Shown here one piece after another: positions 45,416-57,327 of a stretch of 64,000 bases of DNA. Numbering within the stretch: the stretch's first letter is position 1; every line of letters starts with the position of its first letter. The position numbers and the translations under genes are program-made. A model generated the notes under the pieces. It saw only the letters and a program-made list of their open reading frames with translations, made no database searches and was not told where the DNA came from. The DNA comes from Antedon mediterranea (taxonomy: Eukaryota > Echinodermata > Crinoidea > Comatulida > Antedonidae), in NCBI RefSeq assembly GCF_964355755.1, contig NC_092675.1, positions 8,094,312 to 8,158,311 on the forward strand, in the 5' to 3' direction.

Positions 45416-45695
45416 ATACGATTTCTTTTATAGCACCGATTCTACGAGTGGCTAATTGCTCGTGGCGCTTTGAACTTATCTGTGACACTTTTCAAATGTC
45501 AGTGCAGCCACTTTAAGACCGTGTATATGTGTGTACTAGTAGACCTACACTGGTGTACTATTCGTCTCGAAAGATGTAGGCCTACTAGGTTTTTTAAACA
45601 CTGGGCCTACGGATTAAAGTCTTCATCCAAGAATACTTGTTCTGCCACCAGCACCACGGAGCGAGTGAAATTTAAATTTTTGCTTCGCCGTTAAG

Positions 45696-45809
45696 ATGCT
45701 GATGATTGTTCTCCAACCCCATGTCAACATGGAGGGCAATGTACAGACTTTGTCGGTGGTTATTTGTGCACATGCATTGCTGGGTTTATTGGTCAAAACT
45801 GTGATACAA
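45696..45809 (+). CDS. EGF-like exon
   Basis: Acceptor GTTAAG, donor ACAA|GTAAGT, 114 bp, phase 1/1. Reads DADDCSPTPCQHGGQCTDFV then GGYLCTCIAGFIGQNCDT, six cysteines, calcium-binding type. Very similar to the exon at 45934, which suggests a recent exon duplication. Confidence 0.85.
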
Positions 45810-45933
45810 GTAAGTCAATACAAAAAGTAATAAAGGATCAATCCAGTCGTATACATCGACGTAGTTTTATTCATCGATAAAACAGCAATGGTTTTATGAC
45901 GTTATAATAATAATTTATAATTTTGCTTTATAG

Positions 45934-46047
45934 ATGTCAATGATTGTTCTCCAAACCCATGTTTGAATGGTGGTCAATGTACAGACTTGATTAATGATTA
46001 TAATTGTTCATGCCAAATGGGGTATTCAGGGAGGAATTGTGAAACAA
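45934..46047 (+). CDS. EGF-like exon
   Basis: Acceptor TTTATAG, donor ACAA|GTGAGT, 114 bp, phase 1/1. Reads DVNDCSPNPCLNGGQCTDLI then NDYNCSCQMGYSGRNCET, six cysteines. Its last bases and donor are part of a 113-bp tandem duplication (46042-46267), so a second identical donor lies 113 bases downstream. Confidence 0.85.
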
Positions 46048-46267
46048 GTGAGTATTAGAATATCGTAACCATATAAGGAGTAGAAATAAGTTATGATTTT
46101 AACAGAGAAAACTGAGATTCGCCGTTTTTCTAGTTTTAATTTCTTCTTGTATTTAAACAAGTGAGTATTAGAATATCGTAACCATATAAGGAGTAGAAAT
46201 AGGTTATGATTTTAACAGAAAAAATGAGATTCGCCGTTTTTCTAGTTTTAATTTCTTCTTGTATTTT
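46042..46267 (+). repeat. 113-bp tandem duplication including a splice donor
   Basis: AAACAAGTGAGTATTAGAAT starts both units (about 46042 and 46155). The copies differ at only a few bases. The second unit ends next to the TIR element at 46271. Confidence 0.85.
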
Positions 46268-46270
46268 TCA

Positions 46271-48983
46271 TTGAAACGTCTCAGTCGGAAAGCCGCGTTG
46301 GTAACGCATCACTGATTTCATTCATTGTGAGGGCACGCTTCGTGGAAAATGTTGGAATTTTTGCTATTTTAGTACACTTTGAAAATTGTATAATTTTGAT
46401 ATTAGATGAAATCAATAAACGTATTTCAATAGTTGAACTGCAAGCGTAAATAATGATAAAAACTGTGATCTAAATTCCACAGTTTTTTTGTTTCGAAAAA
46501 TATAATTATTTTGTGTATAAACTTTTTTATTTATATTTTTTTTTAAATGATGGTAAAAAATCATTAAATTTCATATTTTCTAGATAAGGTTTCAAAGCGA
46601 ATTTAAAAATCCTTTCAAGATAAACTATTAAGCTATCTATTAAAATAAAAATCTAATTTTAAGCTTTCTTGGGATGCAACTCCCACTAATCAAACCAAAC
46701 CTACTACATTTCTGTTCAGTTACGATCGAAAAACCGCCATTTTGAAACTTTGTTTACGTTTTACGAAGCTGGTACGAATCGACCCGGACCGAATCGTGTT
46801 AATCCGGTTGTTCATGCAGGCGTACTGCGTCACAGGCCTAAGGTTTCAATCTGCTGCCCGATTATTGTTCTATTTGGTTTCTGAGCTAGGAAAGGCCTAC
46901 TTAGACTAGCTACTATAATTACTTACTTAACTTCTAGCCTAGCTAAGCCTAAAAATAGTATTTTCTAGGCCTAGTTAGGCTAGGTAATTCTGATAGTAGT
47001 TTGTGTTATAGTAGGGCCTATAGTAGCTGGAGTAGAAGTAGACATAATCTGGGTATTCCATAATCTAGGCTGGTAGGTCTATCCCAGCTCATATACCAAG
47101 CAAGAAGAAGCCTGAAGAAGAACCTAGGCCCAGAAAAACTTACAAAAAACTGTTAAAAAACAATAAATTGAAAAACAAAGTGCCAAAAGATAACCCATTT
47201 TCAATTTATATATAAATATGATGGGGAATGTTATTTATAAAATCAGGCATCTTTTGTTTGAGAGACTCAACCATGTATTTTTATATGGTCATGTTTTTAA
47301 AAAAGATAATTATTAGCCCATCATTTACTTGAGTATTGTTAATTGGTTGGTACTTATAAGTATATCAATATCTGGCAGTAAATGTCACACTTGTATACAG
47401 AAATATTCTATTACTTTATTAGATACAACTTACATTTCACACAAGCAATACATTTTTTCTTTTTATGTATACATATACAGAATGTGAAAAAATACAACCT
47501 TTCAAACAATTACTGATACAAATAGTAAATACTACTGTATATAAAAACTTCTAATAGCACCTTGTTCATCAGACATAACAAACTAGCTAGGCCTAATACT
47601 GTAAATATAAAATATGCCACCATATGTACTTTTTGAGATATCATTTTTACTTGAGTCTTACTGTTGTACTGATTTTATGATTGTTTTATGTTTATATTGT
47701 ATGCATCTGTGCGACTCTGGTTAATAAAGTAAATCAATCAATCAATTGCAACTTAATTTATATCTTTATAAAAATTTACTGATCTGAAACACTTCTACAA
47801 CTTAAATGAATATAAATTTATATGTTATATTAGCGAATAAAATGAGAAACTATCAGCAATGATATTGAAATCGAGAAAACCACTTTACAGCTTCCACCGT
47901 CCAACCTCACATTGAAGAACGAGATAGAAAATCTTGATACCAACAAAAAACCTGAAATGAAAATGAATAGCTGAAATGTAAAGAACTATTTAAATAATTG
48001 TCACTATGACAAAAACATTTTCTTAAATACTGTATAATTATATAATTATTCCACTACCTGAAAACATATTCAGATAAAATATGACTGTACTGTAGGCCTA
48101 CCATAAAAAAGCACTAAACACAAAACTTCCTTGTGTCTGTATATTTATTGTATAATTATTAATACAGTAAATAAATTGAACCCATCAGTTGCCAATAATG
48201 AGGATATTTAACTATATGTCAGGCTGCGATTGGCTTAATTATCTTTTTAAAACCTTGTTCCCAACGCATCTTCAATATATAGTAGGATTAACGAAACTTT
48301 AATAATACTAAATTGTAACTAAAGTATTTTAATTATCAACATGTTACTAAGGCTAAGCCTAGGCCGATATTACGACAACGATCCACCAGGTCGTGCACAC
48401 ACCCACACCTGCAACAACCACAATCAACACACCATGCACCACACACGACGGAACTAGTGCCGCGAGACGTAACAATTATGTGAAATGAGGACCTTTTTTA
48501 AAATGTTCGCTGTAGGAAGCTTAAATAGGGTTTCAAGCCAATTTTAACGTAAAACAGACTATTGATACTTACTCTATCCATATACGCCGATTTTTTGGTA
48601 ATTCACTGTATGGGATGCAAATCCCACTAATGGAAAATTTGTAAACAAACACAAGTTAGAAAACTTCAGCTTTGACGGCTGCACACGAACTTTGGAAAGA
48701 AACTGTCACTGACAACAAATCCAACAAATTATTCCGAAAATTAGGTGACCTGCGACATCTTAAACATATAAGGAACTGATCTTACCATATATGGTTAATT
48801 TTTCGCCTATTAATGTTTATTAAACAGCTATAAAATGACGTATACTTTATGCTAATGTTTTCGCGCGAAACGTTGATGCCTCTGTGCCGAGAGAGGGCTT
48901 CTAAAATTAATGACGTCATGCGAAGTCGAAAATTTCGCGATAACGGTCATATTTCCCAACGCGGCTCTCCGACTGTCTTTCAA
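46271..48983. mobile_element. TIR element in the intron (about 2.7 kb, no transposase seen)
   Basis: The left end is TTGAAACGTCTCAGTCGGAA then AGCCGCGTTGG. The right end in reverse is TTGAAAGACAGTCGGAGAGC then CGCGTTGGG. The ends match for about 33 bases. Inside there is a retroposon tail (AATAAAGTAAATCAATCAAT, about 47725-47752) and a TAGGCCTA-rich part (46860-47050). No long reading frame. Confidence 0.6.
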
Positions 48984-49248
48984 TAGAGTACAGTAACCGA
49001 CTTCCTCTACCGAATTTTGTTCCACCACCACCCTCCACTACGTCACTACCATTATCTGTAACTAACTTTCTTGTTTTTCTAGTTTCTTACTAAACACGTT
49101 TTTGTCACCACCTTTACTACAACCAGTTTTCTAAGTCTAATTTCGAAGATCTAATCTTGATCACAATTTGTGAAAATCAAGAATCTGTGCGAACACACAG
49201 TGTTTCACAAAATTCGTTATAAATATTTACATGGCTACTTTTTTTTAG

Positions 49249-49370
49249 ATATTGATGATTGCTTTGGAAATCCATGTGTAAATGGGCAATGTTTTGATTT
49301 GGTTGGTGGTTATGTTTGTTCTTGTTTCCAGGGCTATACAGGAATCAACTGTGACAACATACTTAAGTAA
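49249..49370 (+). CDS. EGF-like exon with in-frame stop
   Basis: Acceptor TTTTTTTTAG, then DIDDCFGNPCVNGQCFDLVG and GYVCSCFQGYTGINCDN: six cysteines and calcium-binding signature. Where the donor is expected (after TGTGACA) there is no GT. The frame continues ILK and stops at TAA (49368-49370), and a GTAAGC lies 13 bases further on. Inclusion would end the protein without CBM14. Skipping keeps frame because all neighbours are phase 1. It may be a truncating alternative last exon or a dying exon. Confidence 0.65.
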
Positions 49371-49464
49371 AACAAAAGTAAGCAATCTGTATAAACTATA
49401 CAATACGTAAAGATAAGATATAGTACAACTTTCAATTTTATTTATACATTGTATAATAATATAC
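49371..49464. other. Intron start after the optional EGF exon
   Basis: No feature recognised apart from a possible donor AAAA|GTAAGC at 49380. Confidence 0.4.
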
Positions 49465-50744
49465 ATGCCATGATCAGTGTCGGCAAAAGAAGCTGACACC
49501 ACTACCTTGAAAAAGTGCGATGCTAACGCACGAAACGTTGGTGAGTTCAACGTTAATTTTTACCTTCACTAAAAACGAAAATTTTTTTTCAAAAATATTT
49601 TGGAAAGGAGATGATTTTTTTCAATTTTATCCGAAATGATTATGGTCAGGATGGTGTAAAATTAGTGCGCCTAAAAGAGAAAATTGCGAGGAAGGCTACG
49701 CGCCTAAGAAATCACCGGATATTCCCTCTACACTGCAAACGCTTAGACATAACACCACTAATCCGGACAATGATACACAAACTCGTGGTAGTTGCTTTAA
49801 CAGTTCTTTATTCTTCGGTAAAGTCTGAACACAAATAAACTCAATGAAAACACGCACAAGGCAGCACAGCTGCGTGTGCAAACAACCACGCAAAACAGCA
49901 TAGCAGATACATACAGTCAAACTACTACTAGTACAGTACTACACGAGGGCTAGTCAGGCTTATGGCCAATTAGCCGATCGAAACACTTAACTAAATAGCC
50001 TAACAAATAATGTTAATGTCCAAGTCTAGAACATTAACACAACGTAAAGGTTATAATAACGTACGTAGTACTCCCACGTATCACTGTCAGAAATAATAAT
50101 AATAAAATTACAGTATCTACTATTATAATAAGCGTTATTGTCACGAAACCTTGCCAATTTTGTTATACAGAAAACAATTACAAATTACTTCAAGCACTTC
50201 TATCGTTATTTTAATTTTTTTTTTCCTTTTCTTTTAAACATTTATACCTCAGGCTCAAACTAGCATTCATATGAAGTTTCACATTTAACCCTTCAATAAC
50301 ATCTAATAAATAAATACCCGTTAACAATAAACACATAAATAAATATCTTACAAGTTCCCTTTACTCCCTCAGTTATCTCTAGAGATGGCCTTTACCCCTT
50401 TCCTAATACTCAAAACCCAATTAAATACAATAAACAAATAAATGAATACAACAATAAATAAATAATTACTTCTATTCCAAATACACTCTACCCTAATTCC
50501 GCTATACGTATACTTGCATCATCGTTACACTTTACAATATTATTCAATTAATTTCATCATATAAATCTCGAATTACCCTCTTAAATTACTATCCCATTCC
50601 CTATGATCCAATTAATACAACACTTTCTCTATCTCGTCTTATATACCTCGATTATAAATCATCCATCTTCTAATATATTTTAGCCACTAATTTTATCAAT
50701 TTTTCTTATTTATGTTCGTTTCTTTTTCACATAATTATATAATA

Positions 50745-51020
50745 CTCGTTAATTCATAATTCAGTATCTATTCCATATTTATAATAACAAAACTTTGTTT
50801 CACACTATTTCTTAAATTCGTACATTATTCGATTCTTTCCCACACATATAATATCCGTTATTTCATAATTCATCTATCTATTCCATATATATAATTACAA
50901 TAAGTTGTTTCACCATATTTCTTAAATTCATATACTATTCTATTCTTTTCCACACATATAATATTTGTTATTTCATAATTCATCTATCTATTCCATATAT
51001 ATATATATATAATTACAATA
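50745..51020 (+). repeat. Tandem repeat, about 110-bp unit
   Basis: TTCATAATTCATCTATCTAT followed by TCCATATATATAATTACAAT and TTTCTTAAATTC recurs about 2.5 times (starts near 50753, 50865 and 50974), the last copy with an expanded AT run. Confidence 0.75.
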
Positions 51021-51655
51021 AGTTTACACGTTGATAATGCCATGTAAGTTCCAATCAGGTGGCTATTTCACACACCAGTAGCCGTTGTATATAACATTCC
51101 ACGCATTATTTCTGTAACCGTCCTTCTTTTCTTTAACGTCTTTCTTTAATGTCTCCAATTCAATGGTGTGTCGTACTAGTAGTAAGTTTTTCCTTTCCGT
51201 CTCGTTCAATTCCAATATCGTTACTATTCTGTACTCACAAGTGTTCTGGTTGCCAGAGTCCTTTAGTTATAAATCCAATTAGTCAATCCGTTCTTCAATG
51301 TAGCCTACCACTCAATTAACAGTCGTAAAAAGAGACCTCAGATTAGAAATTAAGGAGTTATTTATTACACGACTACAATATCGCTGAAGTGTGCATCAAA
51401 TATCTATATCTCTTACTTTGTGGTTTTCTTTATTTTCTCTGCTTAGCAACTTATCAATACAACAATAGTAGTTTGCCACACCCAATCAAGAAATGCAACA
51501 CTCAGCTTACTCCCAACTCCTTGTTTCAACCTCGCGCCGTTCCCGCACACACTTTATATACCAACCCATCATCCAATAAGAGGCCGCTACGCATGAATGA
51601 CCCCCCTCATACAGTACAATGAAACAAAAATTAAATCACTTGTGACAGTTATACC

Positions 51656-52054
51656 TTGCTGACAATTCTGTGTACAATCAAAATAAATATTTACGCCACC
51701 AACGTCAAAGTTCGAAATCCGAAACAACCAAGTCTAAAATTAAAATGCCAGATTAACACCACACGGGGACACGACATTATCAAAAAAGCGGAACGTAGTT
51801 TGATTAGAGAAAGAATACGAATCACTACAAACAGCATCGAAAAATTAGCTAAGAAAGAGGAAGAACTAAAAGAGAAAATAGTTGAAATAATCACCGATGA
51901 CACAGCTCGAGCGGACGTTGACAGAATGCGAGAGAAAAGCGAATCCCCATATAGGGATTCACCCAGAGGTATTCAAGTAATCACTCAGAGATGGCGCATG
52001 TCACATCAACATCACGTGACTATGCCCATGATCAGTGTCGGAAAATCAAGCTGA
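51656..52054 (+). pseudogene. Retroelement ORF N-terminal fragment
   Basis: Encodes a basic region PKQPSLKLKCQIN, then DIIKKAERSLIRERIRITTN and a charged helix KLAKKEEELKEKIVEII. This pattern resembles the region N-terminal to RT in Penelope-like elements. It runs straight into the right terminal repeat and stops, without RT or endonuclease. Identification is by resemblance only. Confidence 0.4.
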
Positions 52055-52139
52055 CACCACTACCTTGAAAAAGTGCGATGCTAACGCACGAAACGTTGGT
52101 AAGTTCAACGTTAATTTTTACCTTCACTAAAAACCAATT

Positions 52140-53640
52140 TTTAGTCGCGTGGAAGCGACTCTATAGTTCACTATGTCGGTCGGTCGGTCTGTCTGTCTGT
52201 CTGTCGGTCTGTCTGTCTGTCTGTCGGTCCGGTATCACTATGCGTTTTATCGCTTTATGACCTTATCTTGATATCAGTTTACTCTAGCTAAGTCAATTTT
52301 TCACAGAATATTCCTTATGGCCAGGAATCGATGTGGTTATGTTTTCACGGTGCGCAATAAAAAATTACGCGGTCTACGCACGATTTAACGAAATCACGTT
52401 TGTAATTATTATCTTAACAACCATGAATCACAATTAAATAAAATTTGGTACTCATAAATTTCAGGGCATAAATCATCATATGGCAATACAATTACGTGCG
52501 TAGCGCATGTAACGCATGCGTACGCGCGCTTAAAATTTTAAAAATTTATTTTCGATGAAATAAGAGTACGTTTCAGGCAATTTTAAGCGTTTACAAAATT
52601 GCCATGAGTGCGCAGATTTTTGCGCGCGCACTGCGCGTTAAATGTTATTGCGCACTCTTTTTGCCCGATTTCTGTTTTCTTGACTTACTTTTCAACTCGA
52701 AATTACGTTATACGAGCACGTCAAAAGTGACAGGCTACGCACGTGTAAATTAAAAAAATATAAATGTTTTTAAACATTTCAACATTTTTAAACATGTTCA
52801 GTAATTTCGGTCAGTATAGTTCACTATGTCGGTCGGTCCGTCTGTCTGTCGGTCTGTCTGTCTGTCTGTCGGTCTGTTTGTCTGTCGGTCCGGTATCACT
52901 ATGCATTGTAGCACGCGACTTAATGGCTGTTGGCCTTGTTTTCAATTCGGTCGGTCGGTCTGTCGGTCGGTCTGTCGGTCTGTCTGTCGGTCCGGTATCA
53001 CTATGCGTTTTATCGCTTTCTGATATCAGTTTAATCTAGCTAAGTCAATTTTTCACAGTATATTCCTTATGGCCAGGAAATCGATGTGGTTATGTTTTCA
53101 CGGTGCGCAATAAAAAAATTACGTGGTCTACGCACGATTTAACGAAATCACGTTTGTAATCATATCTTCACAACCATAAATCACAATTAAATAAAATTTG
53201 GTACTCATAAATGTCAGGGCATAAATCATCATATGGCATTACAATTACGTGCGTAGCCAATGTAACGCATGCGTACGCGCGCTTAAAATTTTCAAAATTT
53301 ATTTTCGATGAAATAAGAGTACGTTTCAGGCAATTTTAAGTGTTTACAAAATTGCCATGAGTGCGCATATTTTTGCGCGCGCACTGCGCGTTAAATGTTA
53401 TTGCGCACTCTTTTTGCCCGATTTCTCTGTTTTCTTGACTTACTTTTCAACTCGAAATTACGTTATACGAACACGTCAAAAGTGACAGGCTACGCACGTG
53501 TAAATTTAAAAAATATAGATATTTTTAAACATTTCAACATTTTTAAACATGGTCAGTAATTTCGGTCAGTTGGTAGGTTGGTCGGTCGGTCGGTGAAAAC
53601 TAATGAGCACGCGACTGCAGCCATCTACATGGCCTTGTTA
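52140..53640. repeat. Repeat block: 753-bp tandem pair with GGTCTGTC runs
   Basis: Two long units share CTAGCTAAGTCAATTTTTCA (52283 and 53036), GTAACGCATGCGTACGCGCG and TTGCGCGCGCACTGCGCGTT. Each is preceded by a run of CGGTCGGT/CTGTCTGT words and GGTATCACTATGCGTTTT. The block begins AGTCGCGTGG and ends CACGCGACT. Reading frames rich in SVCLSV come from the runs and are not genes. Confidence 0.8.
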
Positions 53641-53976
53641 CTAATATTAAGACAAAACTCCGTCTGGAACACAAACTATATTGGAAGTATAATATCAGTT
53701 AGACTCTATTTTATTTATTTAAAAACCATATACGTGGTTACAGCATACCAGGTATAGATATTAAACTGTTTTACATTATGGTCCTGTTTTTAACAGCAAT
53801 ATAGAAACCGGCAGAATTTGGTGGTAATTACATTGGTCTACGATTTTTTCATCCCCATTTAACTTATTAATTAATCTTTCAATTACCCACACTTGTCTTA
53901 CATTAATAATCTTTTTTTTCTTTCTTAAACATATCAAATGATATACTACTATCTTCCAATTCTTTTTTACCTTTAG
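53641..53976. other. Intron before the CBM14 exon
   Basis: No feature beyond a pyrimidine-rich acceptor (TTTTTTACCTTTAG) at its end. Confidence 0.6.
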
Positions 53977-54173
53977 GCCTAGATCAATTCTGTTCCAACA
54001 AGACTGATGGATACTACTACTACCATCCAACAGACTGTAATCTTTATTACCAATGTTACCAAGGTACAACATACCTTAAAACATGTCAGACTGGACTTGT
54101 ATTCAATGGTGAAGTGACACCTGTAAGGTGTGACTATCCATCAAACGTACCTAGGTGTAGAGACTACGAGTAA
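53977..54173 (+). CDS. Terminal CBM14 (chitin-binding type 2) exon
   Basis: Enters in phase 1 and ends at TAA 54171. Reads DQFCSNKTDGYYYYPTDCNL, then YYQCYQGTTYLKTCQTGLVF and VRCDYPSNVPRC: six cysteines with the C-x-Y-x-P-x-C-x5-C spacing of peritrophin-A/CBM14 domains, plus the aromatic residues used for chitin contact. It ends four residues later, so it is a C-terminal domain of a secreted protein. Its nearest relative in the window is the split pseudo-exon at 31688-32500. Polyadenylation signals follow at 54349 and 54360. Confidence 0.85.
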
Positions 54174-54348
54174 AATTCAATAATAGTATTCATTAAATAT
54201 TTCAAATAGGGTAATACTACTATACCTACACTAATTCATTAATTACGTAACTGTTCCAGTTTATATTATTGTTGGTAGTGATTTAGGTTTAATAATGATT
54301 TAAATAATTTCTCTTATTACTGTGGTTGTTAATACAGTAAATATTCAC

Positions 54349-54365
54349 AATAAATATCGAATAAA
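54349..54365 (+). terminator. Polyadenylation signals
   Basis: Two AATAAA hexamers (54349 and 54360), 175-190 bases after the stop codon of the CBM14 exon. Confidence 0.6.
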
Positions 54366-54500
54366 GTATGTTAACGTTTAAAGATGTATTGTATCCCCCT
54401 AAAAACCAATAATGTGTTTGTTTGAATATTTTAATGTCACATAATAGTTATTCATTCGCCTAAAAAATATTATTTACCTGAAAAATGTAATTTAAAGCAA

Positions 54501-54676
54501 AACAAGGCCAACAGCCATAAGTCGCGTGCTAAAACGCATAGTGATACCGGACCGACAGACAGACCGACAGACCAACCGACCGACATAGTGAACTATAGAG
54601 TCGCGTCTGTCGGTCTGTCGGTCGGTCCGGTATCACTATGCGTTTTAGCACGCGACTTATGGCTGTTGGCCTTGTT
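54501..54676. repeat. Palindromic AGTCGCGTGC repeat, perfect 56-bp arms
   Basis: 54501-54556 (AACAAGGCCAACAGCCATAA ...) is the exact reverse complement of 54621-54676, with a 64-base spacer containing GACAGACC runs and CATAGTGAACTATAGAGTCG. Confidence 0.9.
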
Positions 54677-54679
54677 ATC

Positions 54680-56290
54680 TATGGACGTGATTTACTTTAT
54701 CAAAACAAAATGACCTATATTATTCAGTGTTAATATATGTTTTGGTATCGGAAAATGTCATAGTTTACATACATTAAATACACTAATTTTGATAGCTAAA
54801 CGATTTATATTCAACTGTAACATTTCAGAAGACCCACTGTATCTATATATAAATTATGGTTCATTCTGACATAGGCGAGCAAAATGCAAAAACTTCAGCG
54901 GTACAAATCTCCGCCTTGGATACCTACCTGATCTATCTCAGATGTACCGCGAAACGTAGATTTGATAACATTAGTTTTCACATCGATGCTATTGTTCCAT
55001 ATTTCTATTTTAGGAAGATATTATAAAGTTTTTAAACAAAATTTATGATTTCAACAGTAGATTTTCAACTCAATTTCAATTCTTCGCGGGTCTAAGTAAT
55101 TTCTGGGTTCACCTGCAACAACCTGGTTTCAACTATTTTCTCTCTTTTATAAACAAGGGAGCAGTTAAAATAATAGATTTGACCCTAAAGGTAACTGGAA
55201 ACAGGCACTTTCCATCATCAATCAATACAGTGTCCCTAGGGACTCCCTTTGGAAGAAGGAAGAAACGATAGTAAGACTAGAGCTTAAGGCCCTGTTAAGA
55301 CCCATGGCGTTAGACCGTTTTAGCGTACAATGTTACTATCAAGGTCACGTTACAAACCGCAGAGAAAAAAAACGAGGTGTTCTGACCCATAGCGTACGAT
55401 TATCGTCAACGGAAAGTATGTCATCCAGGTTGTTTCTAGTTGGATATTCATGTGCTCTTACCCACGTGTTTTCATCATTATTTCCACTGTATATAGGCCT
55501 AGATCTCAGCCCTACAATTATGACAAAATTTGCCGTAAATAAAACATACCTCATCATTTATTTAAGAAAAATATAGTAAAGCCAAATTTCTGTTTCTATT
55601 GTTACGGCTCTTGTGTTACGAAAATATAGCAGGCCTCGAAGAAAAAAATGATTGTGATTAGTCTATCCAGTCCAGTCAAAGATATATATTCTTTGGTCCA
55701 GTCGGTTGAAAATAACCCTTAACTTGCTAATAAAAGGGACACAGCTCCCCTGGCCGCGATTTTTTTTTTTCGTACAAAAGTTGGGGACCCCCCTCATGAA
55801 ACGTCACAAAATAAACATGAATGTGCACCCAAGCGTATAGCAACAAGAAGTGATTACACAAGTGCGGTACGATTCTAGGCCTATCTCCGCGCTGTTGTTG
55901 CGGCGTCCGATTTCATAGAAGAATAGCGGCGATTTGTGTGGATTGTCGAAATAATCAGCTTTTAGTTTATGATAGTGTTTTTAATATAATTTATTAATAC
56001 TATTAGGCCTAGGCCTAATTATTAGTCTCTAAACATATGTCTATTCTAGTAGAGCTGTGTGTGTGTGTTATAGGTATGACACAATCCGAGTAATAAGTCA
56101 GCAAAATTAAACAATAAACATTACACAAAAATACATTTTTTATTCTCGTGGGTCTAATCTTCCCATCTCATGTGTATATACGCGCATTTTTAAAGTTCCT
56201 TTGAGTACATGCATTGTTTGATAATAAAATAGCAGAATTAAAAAAAATACAGTACACAAATTATACACATTAATACCGTTCTGATGATTA
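54680..56290. other. Intergenic; no gene seen
   Basis: Contains an isolated TCTATATATAAATTATGG at 54842, similar to the Helitron 5' end but without a partner end, and otherwise no recognisable exon. Confidence 0.5.
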
Positions 56291-56292
56291 AC

Positions 56293-56337
56293 GAAGGTGA
56301 CCATATCCTAAAGTTTTCAACTTATTTGGTCACCTTC
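56293..56337. repeat. Hairpin (GAAGGTGACCATAT)
   Basis: GAAGGTGACCATAT (56293) faces ATTTGGTCACCTTC (56324), 14-base arms with one mismatch. Confidence 0.75.
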
Positions 56338-56437
56338 CACACTCATCATACTTTTTTTAATATCTAAATATTTAAGTAAAATGTATATTGATATGTGTGG
56401 AAAAGAATTAATAAACAAACAAACAATGGTACAAAAA

Positions 56438-56503
56438 ATGGCATTTGGTGAATGATGAATTATATGAAGATATTATAACCTTTCATCATTCACCAAATGC
56501 CAT
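56438..56503. repeat. Perfect 21-bp hairpin in the upstream block
   Basis: ATGGCATTTGGTGAATGATG and its exact mirror (56438-56458, 56483-56503) enclose 24 bases. The paralogous block at 36170 has only the left arm, so the hairpin arose by an inverted duplication in this copy. Confidence 0.9.
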
Positions 56504-57245
56504 GACAGGAATCTATTTAGATGTTAGTATAATAATGAAAAGCTCACGTTATAGGTTATTGACATGATACACATAAAACCGACTCCTTATTGTGGAAACT
56601 TTTCAAAGAACCTAACAAATATATTGATGATTATATCCCTTTATTCAAATAAGTCTTCAGGTTTCATTTTTTGTGTTAAACTTATTGAACCTTCCACTGC
56701 ATTCAAAAGTGTATACTTGGTTCAAGTAATACACTATTTAGCAAATAGCTTGCAATAATTTTACTTATAGCTATAGTTATCATAAAATACATAAAAGGTT
56801 TAGTCTTGGTATTAAGCATTTAATCCTATTATATCCATTTTATTGGAAAGTTTTAAAAGATCCAAATATGACTATTCTTACTACTCATTTATTTGTATGA
56901 TGTCCGTGTTTTTTTCTCATAGTGACATAGGTGGTTGGTTATTCACTTGAGAAGACGAATTCTTACAAAAGAGTCTAATGCTGTTATTCTTCCTATTTTA
57001 TTGTACAATAACCTTTTACCTATCAATATATTTGTGAGTTATTTGATAATAATATAGAATCTATTCTTCTTTTGTCGCATTGCTGTCATATATTGGTTTC
57101 ATAATTATTAGTTTTCCATATATATGTGCTGTACTCACTTACCTGTAAACATAATAAGGTTTTATATTTTTTCCACATATTGTTGTTGTAATACCTACCT
57201 TAAAACATAATAATAGGCCATTCACTCTACTAAAAGACGAATTGT

Positions 57246-57327
57246 TATAAAAGGAGCCGTTATTCTGGTATCGTACAAATTGATAAGTTTGATTCTCTTG
57301 ATAAAGGACATACCACTTACAAACAAG
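57246..57327 (+). promoter_or_regulatory. Core promoter of signal exon D
   Basis: TATAAAAG at 57246-57253 in the block CTAAAAGACGAATTGTTATA ... GGAGCCGTTATTCTGGTATC shared with the promoters at 37656 and 40641. The ATG follows about 75 bases later. Confidence 0.65.

Larger units (their letters stand above)
49465..52134 (+). mobile_element. Penelope/DIRS-like remnant flanked by 112-bp direct repeats
   Basis: 49465-49576 and 52022-52134 are direct repeats with ATGATCAGTGTCGG, AGCTGACACCACTACCTTGA, a hairpin GTGCG-ATGCTAA-CGCAC and GAAACGTTGG. The last two resemble stem II and the GAAA box of Penelope-type hammerheads. The CTGATGA box is not preserved. A 132-codon frame precedes the right repeat. 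No RT is present, so most of the element is missing. Confidence 0.45.

Noticed and set aside
52764-53039. Open frames rich in SVCLSVGLSV as a repetitive protein
   Set aside because: They are translations of GGTCTGTC microsatellite runs in two frames and stop in unrelated repeat DNA.
54842-54860. Fourth Helitron beginning at TCTATATATAAATTATGG
   Set aside because: Only the first bases match and no hairpin/CTAG end of this family is found downstream.
55304-55576. 90-codon frame as a host gene
   Set aside because: No domain, no splice context, and no repeat or paralogue support within the window.
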